Source: JAIMBK01 sp040755975 (GTDB lineage: Bacteria; Bacillota; Desulfotomaculia; Desulfotomaculales; Nap2-2B). From it: a stretch of DNA of 36,278 nt. Both the position numbers and the translations under genes were made by a program. The stretch is taken from contig JBFLZY010000023.1 in the NCBI GenBank assembly GCA_040755975.1, forward strand, positions 1 to 36,278. The letters run 5' to 3'. Below the pieces are notes generated by a model, which made no database searches, had not been told where the DNA came from, and saw only the letters and a list, made by a program, of their open reading frames with translations. Each line of letters opens with the position of its first letter. Position 1 is the first letter of the stretch. This document shows positions 6,556 through 13,343 of this stretch, piece by piece.

Positions 6556-7420
6556 CGTAGGCGGTCTGGATTTCACTTATCCGGGCAGTAACGAAAAAAC
6601 TATAAAAGGATTGAATTTCTCTGTCAAAAAGGGAGAAATCTTTGGTTTTCTTGGGCCATCCGGCTCCGGTAAAAGCACCACGCAAAAAATTCTTACAGGC
6701 ATACTGAAAAACTATGAGGGCAGCGTTAAGGTAATGGGAAGGGAACTTACGGACGTGAAATCTGACTATTACGAGAAGATAGGGGTTTCCTTTGAGCTGC
6801 CGAACCTGTACGGTAAGTTTACCGCCCGGGAAAACCTGTCGTTTTTCCGTTCTTTATATTCCGGAGAAACGGAGGAGCCCAAAAAGCTGCTCTCTCTTGT
6901 AGATCTTTCCGGAGATGCCAACACCAGGGTATCCCGGTTTTCCAAGGGCATGAAAATGCGGCTTAACTTCTGCAGGGCCCTCCTCAACAAACCTGAGATC
7001 GTTTTTTTAGATGAGCCTACCTCCGGGCTTGATCCCGTCAACGCCAAGCGAATCAAGGACATAATCCTAGACAAAAAGGCGGAAGGTAAAACCATCTTTC
7101 TTACCACCCACAACATGAATGTGGCGGAGGACCTGTGCGATCGGGTTGCGTTTATCGTAAACGGGGAGATTGTTCTTATTGATTCCCCCAGGCAGCTCAA
7201 AATTCACAGGGGCAAGAGAACGCTGAGGGTGGAGTATGAGGAACAGGGGATAACAGAAAAGGTTGATTTCGACCTGACTAATATCGGGAACAATGAAATA
7301 TTTCTGAGGTTGCTTAGGGAAAAGAAAATCCATACAATGCACACCCTGGAAGCAACCCTTGAAGATATATTCATCGAGGTTACAGGAAGGAGTTTAAATG
7401 AGAACACTCTCCGCCATTAA
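6548..7420 (+). CDS. ABC transporter ATP-binding protein (drug-export type)
   Basis: A 290-residue ATPase of the ABC-2 exporter class. The sequence shows Walker A GPSGSGKST (about residues 38-46), a signature-like SRFSKGMKMRL, Walker B IVFLDEPTSGLD and the switch His in TTHNMNVAE. About 80 C-terminal residues follow, as in the ATPases of multidrug and fluoroquinolone-type exporters. It would power the membrane protein encoded next (overlap 23 nt). The ATG at 6548 overlaps the end of the TetR gene, indicating translational coupling. The A+T-rich composition differs from the flanking genes and points to acquisition by transfer. A second membrane subunit is missing. Confidence 0.88.
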   Translation: MIDVGGLDFTYPGSNEKTIKGLNFSVKKGEIFGFLGPSGSGKSTTQKILTGILKNYEGSVKVMGRELTDVKSDYYEKIGVSFELPNLYGKFTARENLSFFRSLYSGETEEPKKLLSLVDLSGDANTRVSRFSKGMKMRLNFCRALLNKPEIVFLDEPTSGLDPVNAKRIKDIILDKKAEGKTIFLTTHNMNVAEDLCDRVAFIVNGEIVLIDSPRQLKIHRGKRTLRVEYEEQGITEKVDFDLTNIGNNEIFLRLLREKKIHTMHTLEATLEDIFIEVTGRSLNENTLRH

Positions 7421-8105
7421 ATATGAAATCAAGTTTCAGATGAGGCATGGTTTCTATTATGCCTGTCTGCTGCTGACCGTTATTTATGTAGTGGGGTTGA
7501 GGATGATTCCAGAAAATTTAAGAGCGGTTGTTTCTTCCCTGGTTATCTTTACTGATCCAAGCGTTTTGGGCTTCTTTTTTATTGGTGGAATTGTATTGCT
7601 GGAAAAGGGGCAGAATACTCTGGAAAGTCTTTTTGTCACCCCGTTAAAAGTGAGTGAATACATTTGGGCGAAGGTTGCCTCCCTTTCGATGCTGTCACTG
7701 TCAAGCAGCCTTGCCATCGCATTTTTCTCCCTGGGCGGACGCTTTAATTTATTCTGGCTTATACTGGGTGTGGGGTTAAGCTCTGTACTTTTCTCCCTGG
7801 TGGGCTTTGCCCTGGCGGCACGTGCCGAAAGCTTGAACCAGTATTTTTTTTTTTACTCGTTCCCTACGGCCATATTCATTTTGCTCCTTTTAAAATACCT
7901 GGGTCTTCCGGATATAGGGCTGTTCTACCTCCTGCCCACTAAACCGGCACTGCTTTTGATAGAAAGTGCAATGAAGGGGGTGACATTATTTGATGTAGTT
8001 TATGCCGTTGCCACTCTCTGTGCCTGGATTGTGATTGCTTACAAGTGGGCATACAGGTGGTTTTATATGTACACCGTTCTTGGAATAGAAGGAGGCCGCG
8101 GATGA
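7398..8105 (+). CDS. ABC-2 type transporter permease
   Basis: A 235-residue integral membrane protein with about six hydrophobic segments (roughly residues 20-35, 55-68, 92-110, 115-135, 148-165 and 195-215) and no catalytic motifs, as expected for an ABC-2 permease half. It matches the first of two permeases in TetR-ATPase-permease-permease exporter operons. It overlaps the ATPase gene by 23 nt, and its stop overlaps the ATG of a second permease that is reduced to a stub. Substrate unknown; drug or peptide export is inferred from operon type only. Confidence 0.8.
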   Translation: MRTLSAIKYEIKFQMRHGFYYACLLLTVIYVVGLRMIPENLRAVVSSLVIFTDPSVLGFFFIGGIVLLEKGQNTLESLFVTPLKVSEYIWAKVASLSMLSLSSSLAIAFFSLGGRFNLFWLILGVGLSSVLFSLVGFALAARAESLNQYFFFYSFPTAIFILLLLKYLGLPDIGLFYLLPTKPALLLIESAMKGVTLFDVVYAVATLCAWIVIAYKWAYRWFYMYTVLGIEGGRG

Positions 8106-8155
8106 AGAAAGCCATTGCATTGGCTGTTCAGGACGTATTCCGAGAGAGAGATTAA
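8102..8155 (+). pseudogene. Remnant of second ABC permease
   Basis: An ATG overlapping the permease stop (GGATGA) opens MKKAIALAVQDVFRERD and then a stop. Second permeases in this operon type often begin with a similar M-K-x-x-x-A-L-A-x-x-D-x-x-x-x-x-R-D pattern and run for 230 or more codons. Only 17 codons remain, so the transporter is probably incomplete unless the first permease works as a homodimer. Confidence 0.5.
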
Positions 8156-8366
8156 AGAAGCGGTTCTTGAAAGCAGAGGGTTTTCCCCGAAGACTGCCCG
8201 GTGCTGGCAGAATTACTTCGGCCTAAGGGAGGAAGAAATGCGTTGTTTTGGAACCGCGCTGGCATTAATGCTGGGGCACAGGAAGTCCATCGATTTTGAC
8301 TGGTTAAAAGAATTTTTCCTCGGTACTCAGAAAAAATTGCTGAAAATAACAGCCATGGCATATTAG
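8115..8366 (+). CDS. Short ORF of unknown function, possibly a gene fragment
   Basis: An open frame of 83 codons overlapping the permease stub in another frame. From about residue 8 it looks protein-like: YSEREIKEAVLESRGF, then TARCWQNYFGLREEEMRCFGTALALMLG, and an amphipathic end. I do not recognise the family. The nominal TTG start has no ribosome-binding site, and the N-terminal codons are shared with the permease stub. It may be the C-terminal remains of a gene fused here by deletion. Confidence 0.35.
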   Translation: MHWLFRTYSEREIKEAVLESRGFSPKTARCWQNYFGLREEEMRCFGTALALMLGHRKSIDFDWLKEFFLGTQKKLLKITAMAY

Positions 8367-8403
8367 TTAAGGTTAAGCAAGATTGGAAAATGCGAAGATT
8401 TAC

Positions 8404-8432
8404 TTGCGTTAAGGTAAGATCAAATGTATAAT
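8404..8432 (+). promoter_or_regulatory. Candidate promoter for tRNA-Ser(GGA)
   Basis: The -10 TATAAT (8427-8432) is perfect; the -35 candidate TTGCGT (8404-8409) is weak at 17 bp spacing. It lies about 70 bp before the tRNA, in an A+T-rich stretch. Confidence 0.45.
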
Positions 8433-8503
8433 AGATTTCAGGAGCGGTTATAAAGCTGTTCCGGACATAAAAAAATTAAAAATTGTTTATCCGGCAACCC
8501 CGT

Positions 8504-8598
8504 GGAGAGATGGCCGAGTGGTCGAAGGCGCTCGCCTGGAGAGCGAGTAGGCGGGCATCAAACCTGCCTCGTGGGTTCGAATCCCACTCTCTCCGCCA
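8504..8598 (+). tRNA. tRNA-Ser (anticodon GGA)
   Basis: A class II tRNA. The acceptor GGAGAGA (8504-8510) pairs with TCTCTCC (8588-8594), with an encoded CCA. The anticodon arm CTCGC-CTGGAGA-GCGAG gives anticodon GGA, reading UCC and UCU. The last 32 bases (8568-8599, including one flanking G) are identical to those of tRNA-Ser(CGA) at 5740-5771. It lies just before the SRP RNA gene, as in many Bacillota. Confidence 0.97.
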
Positions 8599-8613
8599 GC
8601 ATTGGAAAGGATT

Positions 8614-8883
8614 GGCCGTGCTAGATGGGGAGGTAGCGGTGCCCTGTACCCGCAACCCGCTAGAGCGGGGTCGAATTCCTGCCCGAGGGTTTGGCTTGTG
8701 GGGTCCGGCCTCCGACAAGGGGTGAAGACGGTTGGGTCTTGCGCGGCGGAGACTTCTGAACCGTGTCAGGTCCTGGCGGAAGCAGCACTAAGGGAGCCCC
8801 TCCGGGTGCCGCAAGGGCGCCTGGCCCGAGCTACCTGCGGAGGTATCGCCCGGAAGTTATTATTCGACGGCAGGTGCACGGCC
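8614..8883 (+). ncRNA. ffs: Signal recognition particle RNA, large Bacillus type (scr/ffs)
   Basis: The RNA of the signal recognition particle, which with Ffh targets nascent membrane proteins. The conserved helix 8 region is unmistakable: GTGTCAGGTCC... then GGAAGCAGCACTAAG near 8763-8793. The 5' part GTGCTAGATGGGGAGGTAGC matches the Alu-domain end found in the roughly 270-nt Bacillus form. The 5' GGCCGTGC (8614-8621) pairs with GCACGGCC (8876-8883), setting approximate ends. It is placed between tRNA-Ser and dnaX as in Bacillus, and a terminator follows. Confidence 0.95.
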
Positions 8884-8897
8884 ACTAACTTTTTTCA

Positions 8898-8927
8898 AAC
8901 CATCCCGGAAAAACCGGGGTGGTTTTT
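8898..8927 (+). terminator. Rho-independent terminator of SRP RNA
   Basis: AACCATCCCGG (8898-8908) pairs with CCGGGGTGGTT (8914-8924) with one G-T pair, followed by a T run ending at 8927. Confidence 0.88.
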
Positions 8928-8976
8928 AAATTATTCGATTTAAGGGGCAGGAAGCCTTTTGCGGCGAGTGAAGATG

Positions 8977-8985
8977 TGGTAAAAT
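8977..8985 (+). promoter_or_regulatory. Candidate extended -10 promoter for dnaX operon
   Basis: TGG-TAAAAT is an extended -10 box (TGn plus five of six matches). No good -35 is seen (TTTGCG at 8958-8963 is weak). It lies about 60 bp before the dnaX start. Confidence 0.4.
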
Positions 8986-9043
8986 AATACTGTCTTTGAT
9001 CCTGTTGCTGGCATGCCTAAGAAGAAGCGGAGGAGAGGGAGTT

Positions 9044-10930
9044 TTGGCTTATCTTGCCCTTTACCGGGAATGGCGCCCGCAGTCGTTTCGGGAAATCGTC
9101 GGCCAGGAGCACGTTACCCGGACGTTGCAAAACGCCCTGGCGTCCGGCCGGGTCGGCCACGCCTATCTTTTTTGCGGCCCCCGGGGGACGGGCAAAACCA
9201 CCACGGCCAAAGTCCTGGCCAAGGCCTTGAACTGCCGCTCCCGGGAGTCCGCCGAGCCTTGCAACGCGTGCGCAAACTGCCGGGAAATAACCGCCGGGAA
9301 TTCGCTGGACGTGATTGAGATCGACGCAGCCTCCCACCGCGGCATCGATGAAATTCGGGATCTCCGGGAAAAGGTAAGGTTTGCGCCCACCACAGGCAGC
9401 TACCGGGTCTATATTGTCGACGAAGTGCACATGCTCACGTCGGAAGCGTTTAATGCGCTGCTGAAAACCCTGGAGGAGCCGCCGGCGCACGCGGTTTTTG
9501 TGCTGGCCACAACCGAGCCCCACAAGGTTCCACTGACCATTTTGTCCCGCTGTCAGCGGTTTGATTTTCACCGGATCGGCGTGCCGCACCTCCTGGCGCG
9601 TTTAAAAGAGGTCTGCCGGGGAGCAGATCTGGCGGCTGACGACGACGCTCTGTACCTGATTGCCCGCGCCGCCGAGGGGGGTTTGCGGGACGCCTTGAGT
9701 ATATTGGATCAGGTTGCCGCTTTTGGGGACAAACGGGTCACTGCGGAAGACATCCACCAGATCCTGGGTACCGTTCGCGCCGAGATGCTCGACGAAGTGG
9801 TCGCGGCCCTTGCTTCCAGCGATGCGGCCAAAGGCCTGCGGCTGGTCGGATCTTTAGTGGAGCAGGGCAAGGACCTGCGGCTTTTCGTCCGGGAGTTGCT
9901 GGCCCACCTGCGCAATTTGCTTTTACTGCTTGTTTCTCCGGATGCGGGTGAAGAGTTGAGCCCCCATGAAAGAGAAAGGCTGGGCTTGCAGGCGAAAGCC
10001 CTGGGTAGCGACAGGCTGCTGTTTTTTTTAAATATTTTCAACCGGACCGAGCAGGAAATGAAGTGGAGCGCCCAACCCGGGATTTTGCTGGAGGTTGCCC
10101 TGGTGCAGGCAACCCGGGCCGGAGAGCTTCGGGCCGGGGAAATTCGGGCCGGGGAGCGCCAGCCGGAGGGGGATCTGGAGCAGCGGGTGGCGCGGCTGGA
10201 GGAATTGCTCGCCGGGTTGACCGGGGACCAGCCGGGTGCCGCCGGGTCGGCTGAATTGGTGAGTGCCGGAGCTGAAAGAGAAAGCAGGGAGCAGAAGAGG
10301 GATAACGGTGATCGGGAGGGTAAAGGCAAGGAAAAGAGCGGGGGATTGATCAGGGAAGCTGTTCAGGAGAAAAGCCGGGAAATCGCGGGAGAAGGAAAGC
10401 AAGCCCCCGGGGGCGGCGAGAGATCTGTGGCGGGCAGGGAAGTTAAAAGGTCAGCCGGCGGGCCCGAAAAAAAGGCGCCCGCTGGGGAAGTCGCCGATCT
10501 TCGCGCTTTTGGCGGATCAGAAATAGGCCGGGCCGAAACGGGCGGGGGCGGAACGGAAACTTCCCGGCCGCCGGCAGAGGACCGGGAAGACCCGGTTTTT
10601 CGGGAGGTTGCGGCGCGCTGGGCGGATTTTTTGGCGAACCTCAAGAGAAACGACCCGCCGCTGTTTAGTTTTTTGACGTACGGGTGGCCCCAGCAGTTGA
10701 GCAACGGTAATTTAAGCATTGCCTTTGAAAAAGAACACGAGTTATATAAAAAGTTTCTGGAGAGTAAACTGAAGGAAATTTCCCTGGCCCTGAATTCATT
10801 TTTTGTCCAGAAATGGGAAGTGCGGCTTACTTACGGGGAACGTCCGCAGGGAATGGATTTTTCCCTGGGGGATAAGGAATTAGATACCAAAGAAGCGCTG
10901 TCCTTGTTTGGTGTTCCAGAAGAAGAGTGA
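9044..10930 (+). CDS. dnaX: DNA polymerase III subunit gamma/tau
   Basis: The clamp-loader ATPase of the replication machinery, 628 residues. AAA+ domain: GPRGTGKTT with Lys51; a four-Cys zinc module in CRSRESAEPCNACANC; DEVHM (Walker B); SRC sensor region (LSRCQRF). Domain III follows to about residue 360. After it comes a long, poorly conserved linker rich in Glu, Arg, Gly and Lys (about 365-520), then a tau C-terminal domain. The TTG at 9044 (MAYLALYREWRPQ) follows AGGAGAGG and matches the usual N-terminus. The linker contains a GTGAGTGCCGG repeat copy (10259-10269) and an A-AAA-AAG slippery heptamer. First gene of dnaX-ebfC-recR. Confidence 0.96.
   Translation: MAYLALYREWRPQSFREIVGQEHVTRTLQNALASGRVGHAYLFCGPRGTGKTTTAKVLAKALNCRSRESAEPCNACANCREITAGNSLDVIEIDAASHRGIDEIRDLREKVRFAPTTGSYRVYIVDEVHMLTSEAFNALLKTLEEPPAHAVFVLATTEPHKVPLTILSRCQRFDFHRIGVPHLLARLKEVCRGADLAADDDALYLIARAAEGGLRDALSILDQVAAFGDKRVTAEDIHQILGTVRAEMLDEVVAALASSDAAKGLRLVGSLVEQGKDLRLFVRELLAHLRNLLLLLVSPDAGEELSPHERERLGLQAKALGSDRLLFFLNIFNRTEQEMKWSAQPGILLEVALVQATRAGELRAGEIRAGERQPEGDLEQRVARLEELLAGLTGDQPGAAGSAELVSAGAERESREQKRDNGDREGKGKEKSGGLIREAVQEKSREIAGEGKQAPGGGERSVAGREVKRSAGGPEKKAPAGEVADLRAFGGSEIGRAETGGGGTETSRPPAEDREDPVFREVAARWADFLANLKRNDPPLFSFLTYGWPQQLSNGNLSIAFEKEHELYKKFLESKLKEISLALNSFFVQKWEVRLTYGERPQGMDFSLGDKELDTKEALSLFGVPEEE
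10259..10269 (+). repeat. GTGAGTGCCGG repeat copy inside dnaX
   Basis: An exact 11-base match to the intergenic repeat of 465-1275 and 4293-4428, here coding for V-S-A-G in the variable linker of DnaX. A chance match is possible but unlikely over 36 kb. Confidence 0.5.
10468..10474 (+). other. Candidate translational slippery site in dnaX
   Basis: A-AAA-AAG in the reading frame (codons GAA AAA AAG), the same heptamer that directs -1 frameshifting in Escherichia coli dnaX. After a -1 shift the frame stays open for about 64 codons; after a +1 shift it stops after 16. No clear stimulatory hairpin was found, so use is uncertain. Confidence 0.35.
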
Positions 10931-10933
10931 GGA

Positions 10934-11006
10934 GTTGCCCATGAAGACTGCCGTCCTCTCCATAAAAGTATGAAAATGAGGGCTGGAATTTGTCCGGGCG
11001 AACGAC
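10934..11006 (+). repeat. Dispersed 73-bp repeat, copy 2
   Basis: From GTTGCCCATGAAGACTGCCG to GGGCGAACGAC, nearly identical to 4243-4314. It begins 4 bases after the dnaX stop codon and ends shortly before the palindrome at 11019-11045. It would be transcribed within the dnaX-ebfC message. Confidence 0.85.
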
Positions 11007-11018
11007 ATATGCAAAGCG

Positions 11019-11045
11019 TAAGTTAAGTGCCAGGCACTTAACTTA
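11019..11045. repeat. 27-bp perfect palindrome, copy 1
   Basis: TAAGTTAAGTGCC (11019-11031) and GGCACTTAACTTA (11033-11045) flank a single A. The core is shared with 28816-28848. It lies 35 bp before ebfC. Confidence 0.9.
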
Positions 11046-11080
11046 ATGGCAGAAAGCTATTTTCAAGGGAGGAAAAAACC

Positions 11081-11395
11081 ATGGGGATGAATATGCAGAA
11101 AATGATGAAACAGGTGCAAAAGATGCAGGCGGAAATGATGAAATTGCAGGAAGAACTGGGCAATCGCACAGTCGAAAGCACCGCCGGGGGCGGGGCGGTG
11201 AAGGCGGTGGCCAACGGAAGGCAAGAGCTGGTTGCCATCGAAATCAAACCCGACGCCGTGGACCCCGACGATATTGAAATGCTGCAGGATCTTATTCTGA
11301 CGGCGGTAAACGGGGCACTCAACCAGTCCCGGGAGATGGTGAACAGCGAGATGCGCAGGTTTACCGGCGGCCTGAACATACCGGGCCTGTTTTAG
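11081..11395 (+). CDS. ebfC: YbaB/EbfC-family nucleoid-associated protein
   Basis: A 104-residue protein that binds DNA as a dimer and is linked to nucleoid organisation and recombination. N-terminal helix MNMQKMMKQVQKMQAEMMKLQEEL, then the typical VEST..GGGAVKAVANGRQELVAIEIKP strand region and VDPDDIEMLQDLI. The length is normal for the family. Start ATG 11081 follows AAGGGAGG. The dnaX-ebfC-recR order is one of the most conserved in bacteria and supports the call. Confidence 0.95.
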   Translation: MGMNMQKMMKQVQKMQAEMMKLQEELGNRTVESTAGGGAVKAVANGRQELVAIEIKPDAVDPDDIEMLQDLILTAVNGALNQSREMVNSEMRRFTGGLNIPGLF

Positions 11396-11406
11396 GAGGG
11401 AGGGGC

Positions 11407-12012
11407 GTGCAGTTATCAAGCGGTTCCCTGGCGCGCTTGATTGACGAACTGGCCAGGCTCCCCGGAATTGGACCAAAAAGCGCCCAGCGCCTGGCTTTTT
11501 ATCTTTTAAATGCTCCTTTAGAAGTTGCGGAAAAATTGGCCAGCGCCATTCTGGAGGCCCGGAAGGGCATCCGTTACTGCTCTGTTTGCGCCAACCTCAC
11601 CGACAGCCAAATTTGCGCCGTCTGCGCCGACCAGCGCCGGAACCGGGAACTCCTTTGCGTGGTAGAAGAGCCCAAAGACATTTTGGCGATGGAAAAAGTG
11701 CGGGGTTATAAGGGGCTTTATCATGTTTTGCACGGCACCATTTCCTTGCGGGATAATCCGGGGCCGGATCACTTGACAATTAAACAACTGATCGCCAGAC
11801 TGCAGGAAGGGCAGATCAAGGAGGTCATCCTGGCGACCAATCCAAATATGGAAGGCGACGCCACTGCCCTTTACCTGGCCGGGTTAATCAGGCCACTGGG
11901 CGTAAAGGTTACGCGGCTTGCCCACGGCCTGCCGGTGGGCGCCAGCATTGAATACGCCGATGAGATAACCCTGACCAGAGCTTTGGAGGGGAGGCAGGAG
12001 TTAAACAAATAA
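11407..12012 (+). CDS. recR: Recombination protein RecR
   Basis: A 201-residue protein acting with RecF/RecO in gap repair, loading RecA onto SSB-coated DNA. N-terminal helix-hairpin-helix (LARLPGIGPKSAQRLAFYLL), a C4 zinc finger (CSVCANLTDSQICAVC) near residues 58-73, then a Toprim domain (LCVVEEPKDILAMEK... ATNPNMEGDATALYL). GTG start at 11407 after GGAGGGAGGGG. Gap of 11 bp to ebfC, so same operon. Confidence 0.96.
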   Translation: MQLSSGSLARLIDELARLPGIGPKSAQRLAFYLLNAPLEVAEKLASAILEARKGIRYCSVCANLTDSQICAVCADQRRNRELLCVVEEPKDILAMEKVRGYKGLYHVLHGTISLRDNPGPDHLTIKQLIARLQEGQIKEVILATNPNMEGDATALYLAGLIRPLGVKVTRLAHGLPVGASIEYADEITLTRALEGRQELNK

Positions 12013-12208
12013 CCCGAGGAAAGTTCAAGGAATATGTATCTCTCACCTTTCATATAAATGGATAAATGGAGTGGGACAAGTCTAACCGGAAGTGATAGCA
12101 AGGGGCGCCTTGCAAGGATAATCGGCTTCGTCCCAATAATTCGATGGTGAATTCCAACGAGTAACGAATAACGACCAATGGCACACGACCAACTGGGAGG
12201 TGGGAGTG

Positions 12209-12472
12209 GTGGAAGGGAAGCTCATTTTCTTAAGCGTGGTTGGTTTGATCGGCCTGTTTCTGGTTGCTGCGGCTTTGATTAAACCCTTTAAGTTTCTGTT
12301 GCGGGTTTTGGCCTGCTTTATAGTTGGGGGCACACTCTTATTCCTGGCTAATTTTATCCTTGCCCGGATCGGCCTGCATGTTGCGCTTAACCCATTGACA
12401 ATCCTGACGGCGGGTCTTTTGCAGGTTCCCGGCTTAATTTTGCTGGCTTTGTTGAGTTACTTTTTTATCTAA
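12209..12472 (+). CDS. bofA: BofA-like pro-sigma-K processing inhibitor
   Basis: A small membrane protein of 87 residues with three hydrophobic stretches (about 4-24, 32-50, 65-87) and the conserved GGTLLFLANFI...LNPLTILTAGLLQVPGLILL pattern of BofA. In Bacillus, BofA holds the SpoIVFB protease inactive in the outer forespore membrane until the forespore signal arrives, so sigma-K is made at the right time. GTG at 12209 is 8 nt after GGGAGG; GTG 12206 is possible. It follows recR by 196 bp of non-coding DNA containing degenerate ACGARTAACGA units. Same neighbourhood as in Bacillus. Confidence 0.85.
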   Translation: MEGKLIFLSVVGLIGLFLVAAALIKPFKFLLRVLACFIVGGTLLFLANFILARIGLHVALNPLTILTAGLLQVPGLILLALLSYFFI

Positions 12473-12511
12473 GGGTTTAAATTTAAATAGTTATTCTTTC
12501 TATGTCAAGCA

Positions 12512-12540
12512 TTGACTTTTGGGTTCTTATGGATTATACT
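12512..12540 (+). promoter_or_regulatory. Sigma-A promoter of the P-loop/OFOR operon
   Basis: -35 TTGACT (12512-12517), 17-bp spacer, -10 TATACT (12535-12540): five of six matches in both boxes. Expected transcription start near 12547, about 60 nt before the TTG start of the P-loop gene. Confidence 0.8.
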
Positions 12541-12556
12541 TAGCATGGCGAAAAGG

Positions 12557-12594
12557 CGGGACTAGGGGGGGTTTGTCCCGGTTTTTCTTTTTTT
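12557..12594 (+). terminator. Terminator-like hairpin in the operon leader
   Basis: CGGGAC (12557-12562) pairs with GTCCCG (12575-12580), followed by a T-rich run to 12594. It lies between the promoter and GGAGGT (12595-12600), so it would act as an attenuator for the downstream genes. The stem is short (6 bp) with a G-rich loop; no alternative anti-terminator structure was identified. Confidence 0.55.
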
Positions 12595-12605
12595 GGAGGT
12601 CGGCG

Positions 12606-13280
12606 TTGGGGGGTATTTCCACGCGCGTAGTGGAAGCATATACTGGTGAATACGCCAGCGGAAAAAGTGAAGTGGCGATTAACCGCGCCCTGGATCTGGT
12701 TCAAGAAGGCCGGCAGGTTACGCTGGTTGATTTGGATATCGTGGAGCCATGTTATACCTTGAGGCCGCTGAAAAAGATGCTGATTTCAAAAGGGCTTGCC
12801 GTGCTTGCCTGGGAGACCAGGGAAGTCGGCGGCCTGGGGGAAACCGGCAACGTTTTGCGGGCGGAAAACCGCTGGGCTTTAAAAAGGCCCGGGGACATTA
12901 TTCTGGACGTCGGGTACGGGGTGGAAGGGGCTAAAACGCTAAACCTTCTGGAGGGAGCCAAAACGGACCCGGATTTGCGTGTCTTGCTGGTGCTCAACAT
13001 CACCCGGCCAATGACCGGGTCGGTCGCGGATATACTTGCCTACATAAGGCAAATAGGTCGGGTTGACGGCCTTATTAACAATACCCATCTGGGTGACGAG
13101 ACCTCTGTGGAAATAATCCAGCAGGGAGCGCGGGTGGTTACGGAAGCCGCCCGGCGGTCCGGCATCCCGGTGGTGGCGACCACTGCCGTCCGGGAACTGG
13201 CCGCGCTGATCGGCCCGGAAGACTGCATGGGCAATCCCGTGCGGGCAATTGATCGCTACATGCCGGGGGCCTTCTGGTAA
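12606..13280 (+). CDS. P-loop NTPase of unknown role, linked to 2-oxoacid oxidoreductase
   Basis: A 224-residue SIMIBI-like (CobQ/MinD-type) nucleotide-binding protein. A P-loop GEYASGKSE lies near residues 14-22; DLDIVEPCYTLRP resembles the switch I region of deviant-Walker ATPases; DVGYG is a likely Walker B; the end has VVATTAVREL. TTG at 12606 follows GGAGGT; the longer upstream frame runs through the terminator hairpin and is rejected. The four OFOR subunit genes follow on the same strand after 63 bp. A role in maturing or controlling the oxidoreductase is a guess from position. No transmembrane segments. Confidence 0.7.
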   Translation: MGGISTRVVEAYTGEYASGKSEVAINRALDLVQEGRQVTLVDLDIVEPCYTLRPLKKMLISKGLAVLAWETREVGGLGETGNVLRAENRWALKRPGDIILDVGYGVEGAKTLNLLEGAKTDPDLRVLLVLNITRPMTGSVADILAYIRQIGRVDGLINNTHLGDETSVEIIQQGARVVTEAARRSGIPVVATTAVRELAALIGPEDCMGNPVRAIDRYMPGAFW

Positions 13281-13343
13281 AGCCGCCGGTTCGCAAAAAT
13301 TAAATCTAAGGGATGAGGAGATCAGGAGGTGTAATTAAACTTT

